From positions 2,480,001 to 2,544,000 of the forward strand of contig CBDCDJ010000007.1 of the NCBI GenBank assembly GCA_965215355.1: a DNA stretch of 64,000 nt, given 5' to 3'. Below are positions 1 to 7,903 of this stretch, in pieces; position 1 is the stretch's first letter, and the number at the start of each line of letters is the position of its first letter. The position numbers and the translations under genes were made by a program. Source of the stretch: CBDCDJ01 sp965215355. GTDB lineage: Bacteria > Deinococcota > Deinococci > Deinococcales > Trueperaceae. The notes under the pieces were generated by a model, which did not search any database, had not been told where the DNA came from, and was given only the letters and a program-made list of their open reading frames with translations.

Positions 1-933
1 CTGGCGCTGCTGTTGGCCTTGCCCGCGCTGCTGGCGCTCGCCTTGCAGTACGCGGTGCTGCGGCGGCGCGAAACGCGTCTGGAAACGCTGCTCGAGCCCC
101 CCCTTCGCTACGGCTTAAGCGGCTTTCGCTGGCCCCTGGCGGCGCTGACCTGGCTGGGCGTCGCGGGTGTGCTCACGCTCGGGCCGTTCGTGTCGCTGCT
201 GCTGACGGCGTTGCTGCGCGCCTACGGCGTCGCGCCGCGCCCCGAAAACCTCACGTTGGCCCACTTCGCGTTCGTCTTGACCGGCCTGACCCGGTTTCGC
301 GCGGCGCTCGCGCACAGTTTCGGCTTGGCGCTCAGCGCCGCCCTCGTCGCGGCGCTGCTGGCGCTGCTGCTCGGCTACGTGCTGTTGCGTTTGCGGGGAC
401 CCCAGGCTTTTGGCTTGCAGCTCAGCGTCGACCTGCCCTACGCGCTGCCAGGGCTCGTGTTCGCGCTGGCGCTCGTGCTGGTGTGGTTGCGCAACCCCCT
501 GGGGCTGAACCTTTACGGCACGCTCCAACTGCTCTTTTTGGCTTACTTGGGCCACTACCTCGCGTTTGCGCTGCAACCCGTGGGCGCGGCCTGGCAACAG
601 CTCGACCCCGCCCTGGAAGAGGCGGCCCGGCTCGACGGCGCGGGGCTGTTCGCGTTGATGCGGCACCTGTTCGCGCCGCTCTTAGCCCCGGCGCTCGGCA
701 CGGCCGCGCTGCTCGTGTTTCTGAACGCTTTCAGCGAGTTGTCGCTGTCCGCGCTGCTCGCGGGCTCGCGCAGCGAAACCCTGGGCGTGCTGGTCTTCGG
801 CCTCGAGCAAGCCGGCTCCAGCAACCAGGCGGCCGCGCTCAGCTGCGTTTTGGTGGCGATTTTGGGCGTGCTGGCCGCTGTCCTCGCGCTCCTGCGGCGC
901 GGGGCGGGGGGAGTGAGACCGGGGACGGCCTAG
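1..933 (+). CDS. ABC importer permease, C-terminal part (ThiP/FbpB-like)
   Basis: Inner-membrane permease of a binding-protein-dependent ABC importer. The window opens inside it, so the N-terminus and start are missing. The 310 visible residues are mostly hydrophobic helices. The EAA loop that docks the ATPase (EEAARLDGAGLFALMRHLF) lies about two thirds along, followed by two more helices and a basic tail. The look is that of the long two-half permeases for thiamine or ferric iron, which would make this the second half; that substrate is inferred from style only. It ends with TAG at 931. An ACGGCCT/AGGCCGT inverted repeat (925-931 and 965-971) around the stop could be a weak terminator before the convergent ABC-2 genes. 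Binding protein and ATPase must lie outside the window. Confidence 0.85.
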   Translation: MALLLALPALLALALQYAVLRRRETRLETLLEPPLRYGLSGFRWPLAALTWLGVAGVLTLGPFVSLLLTALLRAYGVAPRPENLTLAHFAFVLTGLTRFRAALAHSFGLALSAALVAALLALLLGYVLLRLRGPQAFGLQLSVDLPYALPGLVFALALVLVWLRNPLGLNLYGTLQLLFLAYLGHYLAFALQPVGAAWQQLDPALEEAARLDGAGLFALMRHLFAPLLAPALGTAALLVFLNAFSELSLSALLAGSRSETLGVLVFGLEQAGSSNQAAALSCVLVAILGVLAAVLALLRRGAGGVRPGTA

Positions 934-1088
934 ACGCGACCGGGAACAGCCGGCTATGAGCGTGAGGCCGTTAGACTCGTGACCGCGTTTCAGAGCCTGT
1001 CAAAGATACAAGGTTGCCTCGAGGTTTTGCGGAATTTCAATCCCGTCGGCAGCCGCGACCGGGTCGCCGAGTTCTCAGAGCGGCGGCG

Positions 1089-2084
1089 TCAGCTTTCGGT
1101 GGGGTCGACCAACAGCTTTTCCTCGTAGATTCGCCTGACGGTCGTTTCGGCGTCGGGCGCGACGACCGAAACGTCGCGCAGGCTGTAGCGCTGTGAGAGC
1201 CGCCCTATCAGGTCCGAGGCGCTCAAAGCCTGCCGGTCGAAGGCGTAGACCGCGCGCCGGTCGGCGTAGCGGAGCACCTTCGCCCCGTCGACCGACACGT
1301 CGGCGTAGGCCTCGCCGAAGTCTACTTCCAAGCGCCACTGCCCGCCGAAGCGCGTCTGCAACTCGCTCAAGGCGCCGTCGTAGAGCAGCTTGCCGTGGTC
1401 GATGATGAGCACCCGCGGGCACAGCTTTTGCACGTCGGCGAGGTCGTGCGTGGTCAGCAGCACGGTCGTCTCCCGGAGGTCGTTGACGTGTTTGACGAAC
1501 CTCCGAACGCGCTCCTTGGCGACGACGTCCAGCCCGATGGTCGGCTCGTCCAAAAAAAGGATTTTGGGGTTGTGGAGGAGCGCCGCGCAGAGGTCGGCGC
1601 GCATCCGCTGGCCGAGCGACAGGGTGCGCACGGGCGCGTTCAAAAACTCGCGCAGCTCGAGCACGGTTTCGAACTCGCTTAAGTTGGCTTTGAAGGTTTT
1701 CTCCGGCACGCGGTAGATGTAGCGAAGCAGCTCCAAAGACTCGATGACGGGTAAGTCCCACCACAGCGTGGTGCGCTGCCCGAACACCGCGCCGATGTGC
1801 GCCACGTAGCTGCGCCGCGCCGCCCACGGCACGTAACCGTCGACCGTTACATGGCCGCGCGTCGGCACGAGCAGCCCGGTCAGCATCTTGATGGTGGTGG
1901 ACTTGCCCGCCCCGTTCGGTCCCAGGTAACCGACGACCTCGCCCCTATAAACAGTAAAACTCAGGTCGTCGACCGCTTTGAGCGTGCGCGTGTTTCTCGT
2001 CACGAAGTCGCGCAGCGCGGCAAACCTTCCTTCGTGACGTGTGCGCAACTGAAAGTGCTTGCTCAGGTGGCGGACCTCTATCAT
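1089..2084 (-). CDS. ABC-2 type transporter ATP-binding protein
   Basis: ATPase subunit (331 aa) that powers the two integral membrane proteins encoded just upstream on the same strand. Walker A GPNGAGKST is near residue 57, signature LSLGQRMRADL near 155, Walker B ILFLDEPTIGLD near 175 and the switch histidine in LLTTHDL. The family (COG4586 type) has an extra ~100-residue C-terminal domain, present here. The start ATG is preceded by GGGGAG and is one base from the stop of the permease gene, so the three genes form one operon in the order permease-permease-ATPase. The COG4586/4587/3694 trio is poorly characterised. Export of a lipid, peptide or drug is possible, but nothing here tells the substrate. 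Confidence 0.93.
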   Translation of the reverse strand: MIEVRHLSKHFQLRTRHEGRFAALRDFVTRNTRTLKAVDDLSFTVYRGEVVGYLGPNGAGKSTTIKMLTGLLVPTRGHVTVDGYVPWAARRSYVAHIGAVFGQRTTLWWDLPVIESLELLRYIYRVPEKTFKANLSEFETVLELREFLNAPVRTLSLGQRMRADLCAALLHNPKILFLDEPTIGLDVVAKERVRRFVKHVNDLRETTVLLTTHDLADVQKLCPRVLIIDHGKLLYDGALSELQTRFGGQWRLEVDFGEAYADVSVDGAKVLRYADRRAVYAFDRQALSASDLIGRLSQRYSLRDVSVVAPDAETTVRRIYEEKLLVDPTES

Positions 2085-2085
2085 G

Positions 2086-2892
2086 TCAACTCCCCGTGCT
2101 GTGGTAGTGCCTGAGGCCGAAACGCCAAAACAGGAGCGCGCTGCCGAAGACGAGGCCCCCCGCCAGGGGCGCGACGAAAGGCGCGAACGCCGGAAAGTTC
2201 AGGGGGTCGGGTTTGTCCAGAAAGTACAGGGCCGGGTAATAGTTCAAAAAGATGGCCGGGACCCAGGTGAAAATCCGCCGCAGCCAGTCCTGGTAGATGT
2301 TCATCGGGTAAGAGATGAGGTAGCTGCCGCCGTAGGTGAGAATGTTCATGGCCTCGAACGACTCGACCGTCCAGAACGTCGCCGTCGCGCCGATGATGAA
2401 GAGCCCCCCGAAAAACAGCACCATGCCGAGGACGACCAGCGGCAAGTAGAGCAGCTTCGCGGCCGTCCAGGCTACCGGGTTCAGGTTCAGGGCGAGCGCG
2501 AAGATGCCGACGCCCAGCGCCACCTTGCCGAGCCGCCGCAGCGTCAGGTCCGAGCCGAGCACCTGCCAGGTGACCGGCACGGGGCGCAGCAGCAGACGGT
2601 CGAAGGTCCCCTTGCGCACCTCCTGCCCGAAGCGCATGGGGTCGAAGCCCGCGAACAGCATGTCCATGACGCCGAAAGACAGTTCGACCAGCCCGTACAG
2701 AAAAGCCACCTCGCCCAAAGTCCAGCCCTGAATGTCCCCGAAGCGTTCAAACACCAACGCCAACGCGCCGAACTCGGTCAGCGTGACGAGCAGCGTCGCC
2801 AGCAGGTCGAGCACGAACGAGGTGCGGTACTGGAGCTGGCTGCGCACCTGCGCGCCCAACAGACGCCGGTAGCTGCCCCAGGTGTGTTTCAT
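2086..2892 (-). CDS. ABC-2 transporter permease (COG3694 type)
   Basis: Integral membrane subunit (268 aa) with about six predicted helices. The start is taken at the ATG at 2892 (MKHTWGSYRRLLGAQVRSQL). The frame stays open further upstream, but that part only overlaps the preceding permease gene antiphase and has no membrane-protein character. Conserved-looking segments include FVLDLLATLLVTLTEFGALAL, GTFDRLLLRP and the late MNIYQDWLRRIFTWVPAIFLN. It lies 14 bases after the other permease and one base before the ATPase, so it is the middle gene of the operon and probably forms a heterodimeric channel with its neighbour. Confidence 0.9.
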   Translation of the reverse strand: MKHTWGSYRRLLGAQVRSQLQYRTSFVLDLLATLLVTLTEFGALALVFERFGDIQGWTLGEVAFLYGLVELSFGVMDMLFAGFDPMRFGQEVRKGTFDRLLLRPVPVTWQVLGSDLTLRRLGKVALGVGIFALALNLNPVAWTAAKLLYLPLVVLGMVLFFGGLFIIGATATFWTVESFEAMNILTYGGSYLISYPMNIYQDWLRRIFTWVPAIFLNYYPALYFLDKPDPLNFPAFAPFVAPLAGGLVFGSALLFWRFGLRHYHSTGS

Positions 2893-2906
2893 GAGGTGTG
2901 TCGCAC

Positions 2907-3695
2907 TCAACCTCCCAAAATCACGAGCCGCCGGGTGGCGCGAGCCAGGACGAGTTGGCAAAGAACCACCAAGCCGGCAGTCCACAGAGCTTGCGCCAGC
3001 AACGCTTGCAGCAACGCCGGACCCGTCACCACGCCCAGGTAAATCTCGACGACGGTGTTGAGCATGTGGGGGAACGGCGTGAGGTAGGCCACGCGCTGCA
3101 CCCAATCGGGAAAAAACCGCAGCGGCATCAAAAAGCCCGAAAAAAACATCACGACGACGAACGCGAAGCGGCCTATCCCCCGCGCGTCCGGCGACCAAAA
3201 CGCGGCCAAGTTGACCAAAAAACGGTACGCGAATGAAAGCAGCCAACTTAAAGCGAGGGTCACCACCAGCGCCCCCCACTGCCAGCCGCGCGGGTAGGCG
3301 ATGTCAAACAGCAGCGCGTAGACCAACATGATGGTCAAGCCGCGTAAAGCGAGCCCGACGAGCGCCCGGCCCAGGTCTTGCGCCAGCCAAAAGGTGAACA
3401 GGCGCATGGGTTTGAGCAGGTCCGCGCCGACGTCGCCCTGGTGAACCGCGTTCATGAGGTCGTACCAGCCGAAAATGCTCAGGTAAACGATCACAGCCTG
3501 GGTCAAACCGGTGTAGGTGACGACGCCCTGCAGGTCGAGTCCGGCGACCTCCGTGCGGTCGCCGTACAGGGCCACGAGCACGGCGGCCCGGACCAAGCCG
3601 AAAAAAATGTTGGTGACGAGCCCGGCCAGCGCCGCCGTTCGGTAGGTGAGGTGGCGGCGGAACGAACGCCGGACGATTTCCCAAAACAACCTCAT
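2907..3695 (-). CDS. ABC-2 transporter permease (COG4587 type)
   Basis: First gene of the ABC-2 operon: a 262-residue membrane protein with about six helices. It begins MRLFWEIVRRSFRRHLTYRTA, a basic amphipathic N-terminus usual for this family, and contains GDVGADLLKPMRLFTFWLAQDLGR, similar in layout to the GTFDRLLLRP stretch of its partner. The ATG at 3695 is 14 bases upstream of nothing else on this strand, so the promoter should lie in 3696-3900, where a CACAACG-T-CGTTGTG palindrome (3820-3834) is a possible operator. Substrate unknown. Confidence 0.9.
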   Translation of the reverse strand: MRLFWEIVRRSFRRHLTYRTAALAGLVTNIFFGLVRAAVLVALYGDRTEVAGLDLQGVVTYTGLTQAVIVYLSIFGWYDLMNAVHQGDVGADLLKPMRLFTFWLAQDLGRALVGLALRGLTIMLVYALLFDIAYPRGWQWGALVVTLALSWLLSFAYRFLVNLAAFWSPDARGIGRFAFVVVMFFSGFLMPLRFFPDWVQRVAYLTPFPHMLNTVVEIYLGVVTGPALLQALLAQALWTAGLVVLCQLVLARATRRLVILGG

Positions 3696-3819
3696 ACGAA
3701 AACCTCGAGGGGTGCAGACGACTCAGGGTCACAACGTACACAATGGTCGGAGACTTTGAAGGTGATAAACCGAGCTGAAACGGACGCGAACGAATCCCGA
3801 AGGCAGAAAGAGAAACTAC

Positions 3820-3834
3820 CACAACGTCGTTGTG
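3820..3834. promoter_or_regulatory. Perfect inverted repeat, possible operator
   Basis: CACAACG-T-CGTTGTG lies 125 bases upstream of the first ABC-2 permease gene. Symmetric 7-bp arms around one base are typical of a dimeric repressor site. No regulator gene is adjacent, so the role is only a suggestion. Confidence 0.35.
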
Positions 3835-3966
3835 AGACGCAACTTCGGCCAGCTCCAAACAGCAATTCCAGATGAGCGTAGAAAAGCGTCCATCAACAAG
3901 GGAGCTGGGGGAATTTACGCCCGTAAGAACCCTGTGGAGGTAGGCTCAGAAGCAAACCTCCCCTAA

Positions 3967-3985
3967 CCCCTCCTAAAAGGAGGGG
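3967..3985. repeat. CCCCTCCT-AAA-AGGAGGGG hairpin
   Basis: Perfect 8-bp stem with a 3-base loop, preceded by CCCTAA and followed by AATAAAA. Short hairpins of this composition are dispersed in many GC-rich and cyanobacterial genomes. It is not placed directly after a gene, so it is listed as a repeat-like palindrome rather than a terminator. Confidence 0.5.
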
Positions 3986-4409
3986 AATAAAACACCTCAC
4001 CCTTCTGGTAGGTTCGGCTTTATCTCGAATTGCTGGGGCTCCAAACCGAAAACTTGCTTAAACGCCCATCGGCACCAGACAACTTTGCGTTCGCCGCGGT
4101 GGTCGAGATTTGTGTGGCGAAAGGTTCGAGCCCCCGAGGACTCGTGCCAAACTCAGCGAAACCATGAGGGCCGTGACGATTTTACCGACCCACTGGTTCG
4201 AGGGCGGGCTCGAGGACAAACGGCGGGCAAAACGCTGAACGCTACAGCCTTCCGAGTCGGCACCGGAATCGACCCAAAGGGGTCACCCCGCAGTCCCAGC
4301 GACCCCTTTTTCGGCACCGACGAGCGGGCACTTCCGACCATTCTGATGCAGCCCTCTCACGATGTGCGGACGGCTAAAATGTCACTCAAGCGAGGCTGAA
4401 CAGAGCGAA

Positions 4410-4432
4410 CTCGAGCGACGGGAGCGCTCGAG
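4410..4432 (-). terminator. Possible hairpin after the Ig-like protein gene
   Basis: CTCGAGCG and CGCTCGAG pair over 8 bp with a 7-base loop, 38 bases beyond the stop of the minus-strand gene. There is no clear U-tract, so terminator activity is weakly supported. Confidence 0.35.
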
Positions 4433-4469
4433 CCGGTCCCGAACAGTGTTGGTTACAACCGGCGCTTGC

Positions 4470-5402
4470 CTACTGACCGCCCAACCGCGTGCAGCTCAGG
4501 CCGTTTTGTTGTCCAGCCGCCGAGTCGATACCGAGGTAGTAGTTCCCCCGCACAAGCTCGTCGAAACTGAGGGCCACGGCGCTGGCACTCAAACCCGTGC
4601 GGCCGTTAATTGGCTCCAAAGGAACTGCCGCGCCCTCACAACCGCCCTCGTACACCGCGGCGGTGTAGCTTTCCGTCGCCGACGTCCCGCTTACCAGCAC
4701 CGTGAGGATGGTCTGGGCTAAGCCGTAGTCTGCCACGAGCACGGAACCCCTCAGGGTGCTTGGAGCCGGCGTCAACTCGAAACGTTCCTGGCGCACTCGA
4801 GCCGTCGCGGACAGGGGTGTCGTGGGCGCTGATGGTGCGAGAGTTGACGGTGCAGGGGTCGGTTGTTCCACCGTGACGGCGTCCGCACCTGACGACGGCT
4901 CGGTTGTAGTTTCGGTCTGTGGCGGCGTCGCTGGGGTGGCAGCTTCCGGCGTGGCAGCGTCTGAGACTGCCTGTGCCTCGTTGACCACCGTGAACCGGAT
5001 GGTCAAGGCCGCGCCCGGGTTGCCCCCGCCGCTGGGTCCGCTGTACGGCGTGGCTGTCAAGACGTGTTCGCCCGCGCTCGGCGTCCAGGGGTTGTAGGTC
5101 ACAGCGCCGTCCTGGGTGCCGTCCCCGGCGATGGTGTAGGGGGCGACGCTCTCGACCTGGTAGTCGGCGTCGCCGTCGAAAGCGAAGACCACGCTCCCGA
5201 CGGTGTCCGGGCGGGTGTTGGCGACCACGCTCAGCTGGTCGGTGCCGATGGCGGTCAAGTCGAGGGTGAGGCCGTCGACAAGCTCCCCGACGGGTTCGCT
5301 GGTCGCGGCGTTGACCAGCGTCAGACTTGTGACGGCGGGCTCGGTTTGGGCGAGAGCGTAGAAAGTACAAAAAACCAGCAGGGTGACCAGTGAGCGTCTC
5401 AT
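4470..5402 (-). CDS. Secreted Ig-like domain protein
   Basis: A 310-residue exported protein of unknown role. MRRSLVTLLVFCTFYALAQT is a signal peptide with probable cleavage after ALA. Residues ~22-125 (VTSLTLVNAATSEPVGEL, then SVAPYTIAGD and HVLTATPYSG) match the short beta-sandwich module often found beside PKD, malectin or cadherin-like domains in surface proteins. A Thr/Pro/Ala-rich linker (~130-185, TTTEPSSG, TPAPSTLAPSAP) follows, then a C-terminal ~115 residues with two cysteines (EGGCEGAA, NGLSCTRL) that may form a disulfide. The ATG at 5402 is preferred because the signal peptide starts there and a TAGGAT box lies 7 bases upstream. The frame is open further upstream but without protein character. 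Probably cell-surface or periplasmic. Confidence 0.75.
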   Translation of the reverse strand: MRRSLVTLLVFCTFYALAQTEPAVTSLTLVNAATSEPVGELVDGLTLDLTAIGTDQLSVVANTRPDTVGSVVFAFDGDADYQVESVAPYTIAGDGTQDGAVTYNPWTPSAGEHVLTATPYSGPSGGGNPGAALTIRFTVVNEAQAVSDAATPEAATPATPPQTETTTEPSSGADAVTVEQPTPAPSTLAPSAPTTPLSATARVRQERFELTPAPSTLRGSVLVADYGLAQTILTVLVSGTSATESYTAAVYEGGCEGAAVPLEPINGRTGLSASAVALSFDELVRGNYYLGIDSAAGQQNGLSCTRLGGQ

Positions 5403-5409
5403 AATTTCT

Positions 5410-5415
5410 ATCCTA
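5410..5415 (-). promoter_or_regulatory. -10 box TAGGAT, leaderless-type promoter
   Basis: Seven bases before the ATG of the Ig-like protein gene, with no Shine-Dalgarno in between. Part of a pattern seen at about eleven genes in the window. Confidence 0.5.
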
Positions 5416-5655
5416 TTCGAGAAACAAACTAAGAACTGTGAGTTCTCCCTATCCGCCCCGTACCGGTCCGGTTTTCTGTTTGGCAAGATTTCTGTTTTTG
5501 ATTTGCCTAAAAAATTAAGCTGAGTTCGTTTCGAGGCGGCTTTTAAGGGTGCTGAGTCTCGAAGACGGTCCCGCGTCGGCCCCTGCAGCACCGAACTTCC
5601 TACAAAACACTGTCTCAGCGCCCGACCAAGGTGTTTCAACCAAAGGTGTTTTAAG

Positions 5656-6846
5656 TCAACTGACGCGCTGAAGCACCTTGCCGCTCTCTTTCTCCTTCAG
5701 GATGAGCTTCGTTTTCCCGTCCGGCATTTTCTCCTCTTTGATAAGCCAGTGCGCGCCATCGTAGTCTTTGAAACCGCCGCCGCCACTCGTTTCGTTTTCA
5801 CCGCGCCAATCGTCCAGTTGGACGGTTTCCCACCGTTTCGTCTCGGCAGACTTGTAAGCCGCGTCCATGACAGCGTTGACCACGTAACCATCGTAAAAGT
5901 CCTCCAGCGGTTTGCGGCCCTCGTCGAGCGCGTTCAGCATGTCGGTGAACATGTCCACGTAGCCGAGCGCCACGACTTCGTCGCCGACGGGAAACAGCCA
6001 GCCGCTGTCGCTCTCGGCTTTTTCGGCGACGTACCCCTCCGACGCTCCCGTCGTGAACATCTCAAACCCCGTCCTCAGCCAGTGGTTGTTGGTGATGGTG
6101 CCCTCGGTGCCGGACACCTCGTCGCGCAAGTCCATGCCGCCCCGAAAGTTCCAGCTCACTTCGAACTGCCCGACCGCGCCGCTCGCGTATTTCACCAGTC
6201 CCACCGCGCTGTCCTCGGCCTCGATGGGATGCACTTGGGTGTCCGCCCAGCACATGACCTCCAGGGGCTTGACCTCTTTACCGATGTAGTTGCGCGAAAT
6301 CTCGATGCAGTGACACCCCAGGTCGATGATGGCACCCCCGCCGGACAGCTCTTTGTCCCAAAACCAGTCGCTGTGGGGGCCGGGGTGCGCTTCGCGCGAG
6401 CGCGTCCAGAGCACCCGCCCGATGGCGCCGTTGCGGACGGCCTCGACGGCTTTCAAAGTTTTCGGCGCGTAACACAAGTCTTCCAGGTAGCCGTGAAACA
6501 CACCGGCCGTCTCCACCAGCTCGAGCATCTCCCGGGCCTCGGCAGCCGTCCGCCCCAGCGGTTTGGTGCAGAGCACGGCCTTGCCCGCTTCCGCAGCGAG
6601 TCTAACGGCCTCCAAGTGTAGATGGTTGGGAAGGGCGATGACGACGACGTCGGTGTCGGGGTGGCTGACGGCCGCCGCCAGGTCGTTCAGGGCGTTGGGG
6701 ATGTCCCACTCTTGTGCAAACGCGTCAGCGCGTTCTTGGGTGCGCGAGTAAACGACCTCGACCCGGTCACGGTTGCGCTGTCCGTGCAGCGTCATGGTGT
6801 AAAAGGTGCTTATCAAGCCTGTGCCCAACATGGTGATTCTGTGCAT
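5656..6846 (-). CDS. Gfo/Idh/MocA family sugar oxidoreductase
   Basis: NAD(P)-dependent oxidoreductase (396 aa) acting on a sugar, cyclitol or sugar derivative. The N-terminal Rossmann domain begins MHRITMLGTGLISTFYTMTLHG, a variant of the usual GxGxxG. The family signature follows: AVLCTKPLGRTAAEAREML, where the EKP motif reads TKP, so the usual Glu of EKP is Thr. GGGAIIDLGCHCIEISRNYIG carries the GxxxDxGxH-like substrate motif. GGAGAAAA-type spacing precedes the ATG (GGAGA at 6850-6854). It starts 18 bases after the ROK kinase on the same strand, so the two form one operon under the GntR operator at 7880-7893. Exact substrate unknown. Confidence 0.9.
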   Translation of the reverse strand: MHRITMLGTGLISTFYTMTLHGQRNRDRVEVVYSRTQERADAFAQEWDIPNALNDLAAAVSHPDTDVVVIALPNHLHLEAVRLAAEAGKAVLCTKPLGRTAAEAREMLELVETAGVFHGYLEDLCYAPKTLKAVEAVRNGAIGRVLWTRSREAHPGPHSDWFWDKELSGGGAIIDLGCHCIEISRNYIGKEVKPLEVMCWADTQVHPIEAEDSAVGLVKYASGAVGQFEVSWNFRGGMDLRDEVSGTEGTITNNHWLRTGFEMFTTGASEGYVAEKAESDSGWLFPVGDEVVALGYVDMFTDMLNALDEGRKPLEDFYDGYVVNAVMDAAYKSAETKRWETVQLDDWRGENETSGGGGFKDYDGAHWLIKEEKMPDGKTKLILKEKESGKVLQRVS

Positions 6847-6864
6847 GTTTTCTCCTTTGTTGAT

Positions 6865-7830
6865 TTATAAAGCGGTGCCAGCGTAGAGGGCCGCGCCGAC
6901 GACGCCGGGGTGCTCTAATTCTGCGACTTTCAACTCGGGTCGGTGCTCACCCACAACCCGCAGGTGTTTTCGCCAGGTCTTTTCGATGACGGGAAACAGC
7001 AAGTCGCTCGCACCGGCCAGGCCCCCACCGACGACGATACACTGGGGAGCCAAGAGGGTCATGACGTTTGCGGTGGCGATGCCCAGATAGAAGCCGGCGT
7101 GCTCTAACGCTTCTAGGCAGGCGGCGTCGCCCTGCCGCGCCGCTTGGGCAATCCCGGCGGCGTCGACGGCGTCCAGCTTGCCTCCGGTCAGTTCGAACAG
7201 AATCGGGCTGCGCCCGTGCAGGTAAGCCCGGGCGACGCTCGCCACCAACGCCGGAGCCGAGGCGACCGTCTCGAGGCAGCCGACGCTGCCGCAGCCACAC
7301 CTCAGGCCGTGCGGCTCGACGACGTGGTGCCCGACTTCGCCCGCCAGCGAGCCGCTGCCCAGGTAAAGGTGTCGGTCGACCACCACCCCGCCGCCGACAC
7401 CGGTACCCAATATCATGCCGAACACGTCCCGGTAGCCTCGGCCTGCCCCCAGAGTGGTTTCCGCCAGCACGAACGCCCGCGCGTCGTTGACGAGCGAGGT
7501 GGGCAGACCCGCCCTCTCTTGCAGGCAGTCGACCAGACCAAAGCCGAACCAGCCCTCGGAGAAGTTGGGCATGACGAGGGTTTGACCCTTCGCCGCGTTC
7601 AGCGTGGCGGGCACGCCGACGCCCAGGGAAGAAACGGTGACGCCCTCGGCTCGAGCTTTTTCTTTCAGGGTTTCAACGGCGCGCGCAACGTCCGCTACCA
7701 CGTCGTCCCGCGGGCGGAACGAGCGAGTCGGAAAGCTGTGGACGTGCTTCAAGGTACCGGCCACCAGCAACCCCAACTTCGTGTTGGTGCCTCCCAAATC
7801 GACGCCGATGCTGGTGGGGACATCGCCCAA
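6865..7830 (-). CDS. ROK-family sugar kinase
   Basis: Cytoplasmic sugar kinase (321 aa), probably phosphorylating the sugar handled by this operon. Phosphate-binding DLGGTNTK is at residues 11-18, the catalytic Asp is D116 in NDARAF, and the ROK zinc motif has Cys178, Cys180 and Cys185 in GLRCGCGSVGCLE with EVGHH before it. The start is read as TTG at 7830: the Shine-Dalgarno AGGGAGAG (7835-7842) is 5 bases upstream. The frame continues open beyond, but only as antisense of the divergent GntR gene. No N-terminal helix-turn-helix is present, so it is an enzyme rather than a NagC/XylR-type repressor. Operon with the Gfo/Idh/MocA gene downstream. Confidence 0.92.
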   Translation of the reverse strand: MGDVPTSIGVDLGGTNTKLGLLVAGTLKHVHSFPTRSFRPRDDVVADVARAVETLKEKARAEGVTVSSLGVGVPATLNAAKGQTLVMPNFSEGWFGFGLVDCLQERAGLPTSLVNDARAFVLAETTLGAGRGYRDVFGMILGTGVGGGVVVDRHLYLGSGSLAGEVGHHVVEPHGLRCGCGSVGCLETVASAPALVASVARAYLHGRSPILFELTGGKLDAVDAAGIAQAARQGDAACLEALEHAGFYLGIATANVMTLLAPQCIVVGGGLAGASDLLFPVIEKTWRKHLRVVGEHRPELKVAELEHPGVVGAALYAGTAL

Positions 7831-7873
7831 AACGCTCTCCCTGTTCGCTGCAACGCGCCAAAGCGTGAAAGAC

Positions 7874-7903
7874 AGTATACTGGTACGTACCAGCGAATGT
7901 CCA
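7874..7903 (-). promoter_or_regulatory. Promoter of the ROK/oxidoreductase operon
   Basis: On the minus strand -35 TGGACA (7903-7898), an 18-base spacer and -10 TATACT (7879-7874). The 14-bp GntR palindrome fills the spacer almost exactly, so repressor binding would block polymerase directly. Confidence 0.7.
7880..7893. promoter_or_regulatory. GntR operator 1
   Basis: Perfect 14-bp palindrome CTGGTACGTACCAG. It lies inside the ROK promoter and 3 bases before the GntR start codon, so it should control both directions. A 12-bp core copy (TGGTACGTACCA) occurs at 8857. HutC-subfamily regulators such as NagR/DasR bind related TGGTNNNNACCA-like sites. Confidence 0.8.

Larger units (their letters stand above)
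3696..4469. other. 774-bp stretch without a convincing gene
   Basis: Lies between the start of the ABC-2 operon and the end of the Ig-like secreted protein. Open frames exist (for example 4085-4399 on the plus strand) but show no domain, no ribosome binding site and no family resemblance. It holds a 15-base palindrome (3820-3834), the string CAGCAATTCCA (3869-3879) resembling an insertion-sequence end found elsewhere in the window, the CCCCTCCT/AGGAGGGG hairpin (3967-3985) and a CTCGAGCG inverted repeat (4410-4432). Confidence 0.6.

Noticed and set aside
3869..3879. CAGCAATTCCA, identical to the outer part of the IS/MITE end
   Set aside because: Only 11 bases match, and no second end or target duplication is found nearby. 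Could be a relic, but not enough to call.
4118..4140. GGTTCGAGCCCCCG resembling a tRNA T-arm
   Set aside because: The bases before TTCGA (AAAGG) do not pair with those after it and no acceptor stem or anticodon arm can be built.
4085..4399. 104-codon plus-strand open frame between the ABC-2 operon and the Ig-like gene
   Set aside because: No ribosome binding site, no domain, skewed composition, and an equally open antisense frame. Treated as chance.
7144..7896. Open extension of the GntR frame across the ROK gene
   Set aside because: It is antisense to the ROK kinase and lies upstream of the operator; the helix-turn-helix domain begins well after 7897.
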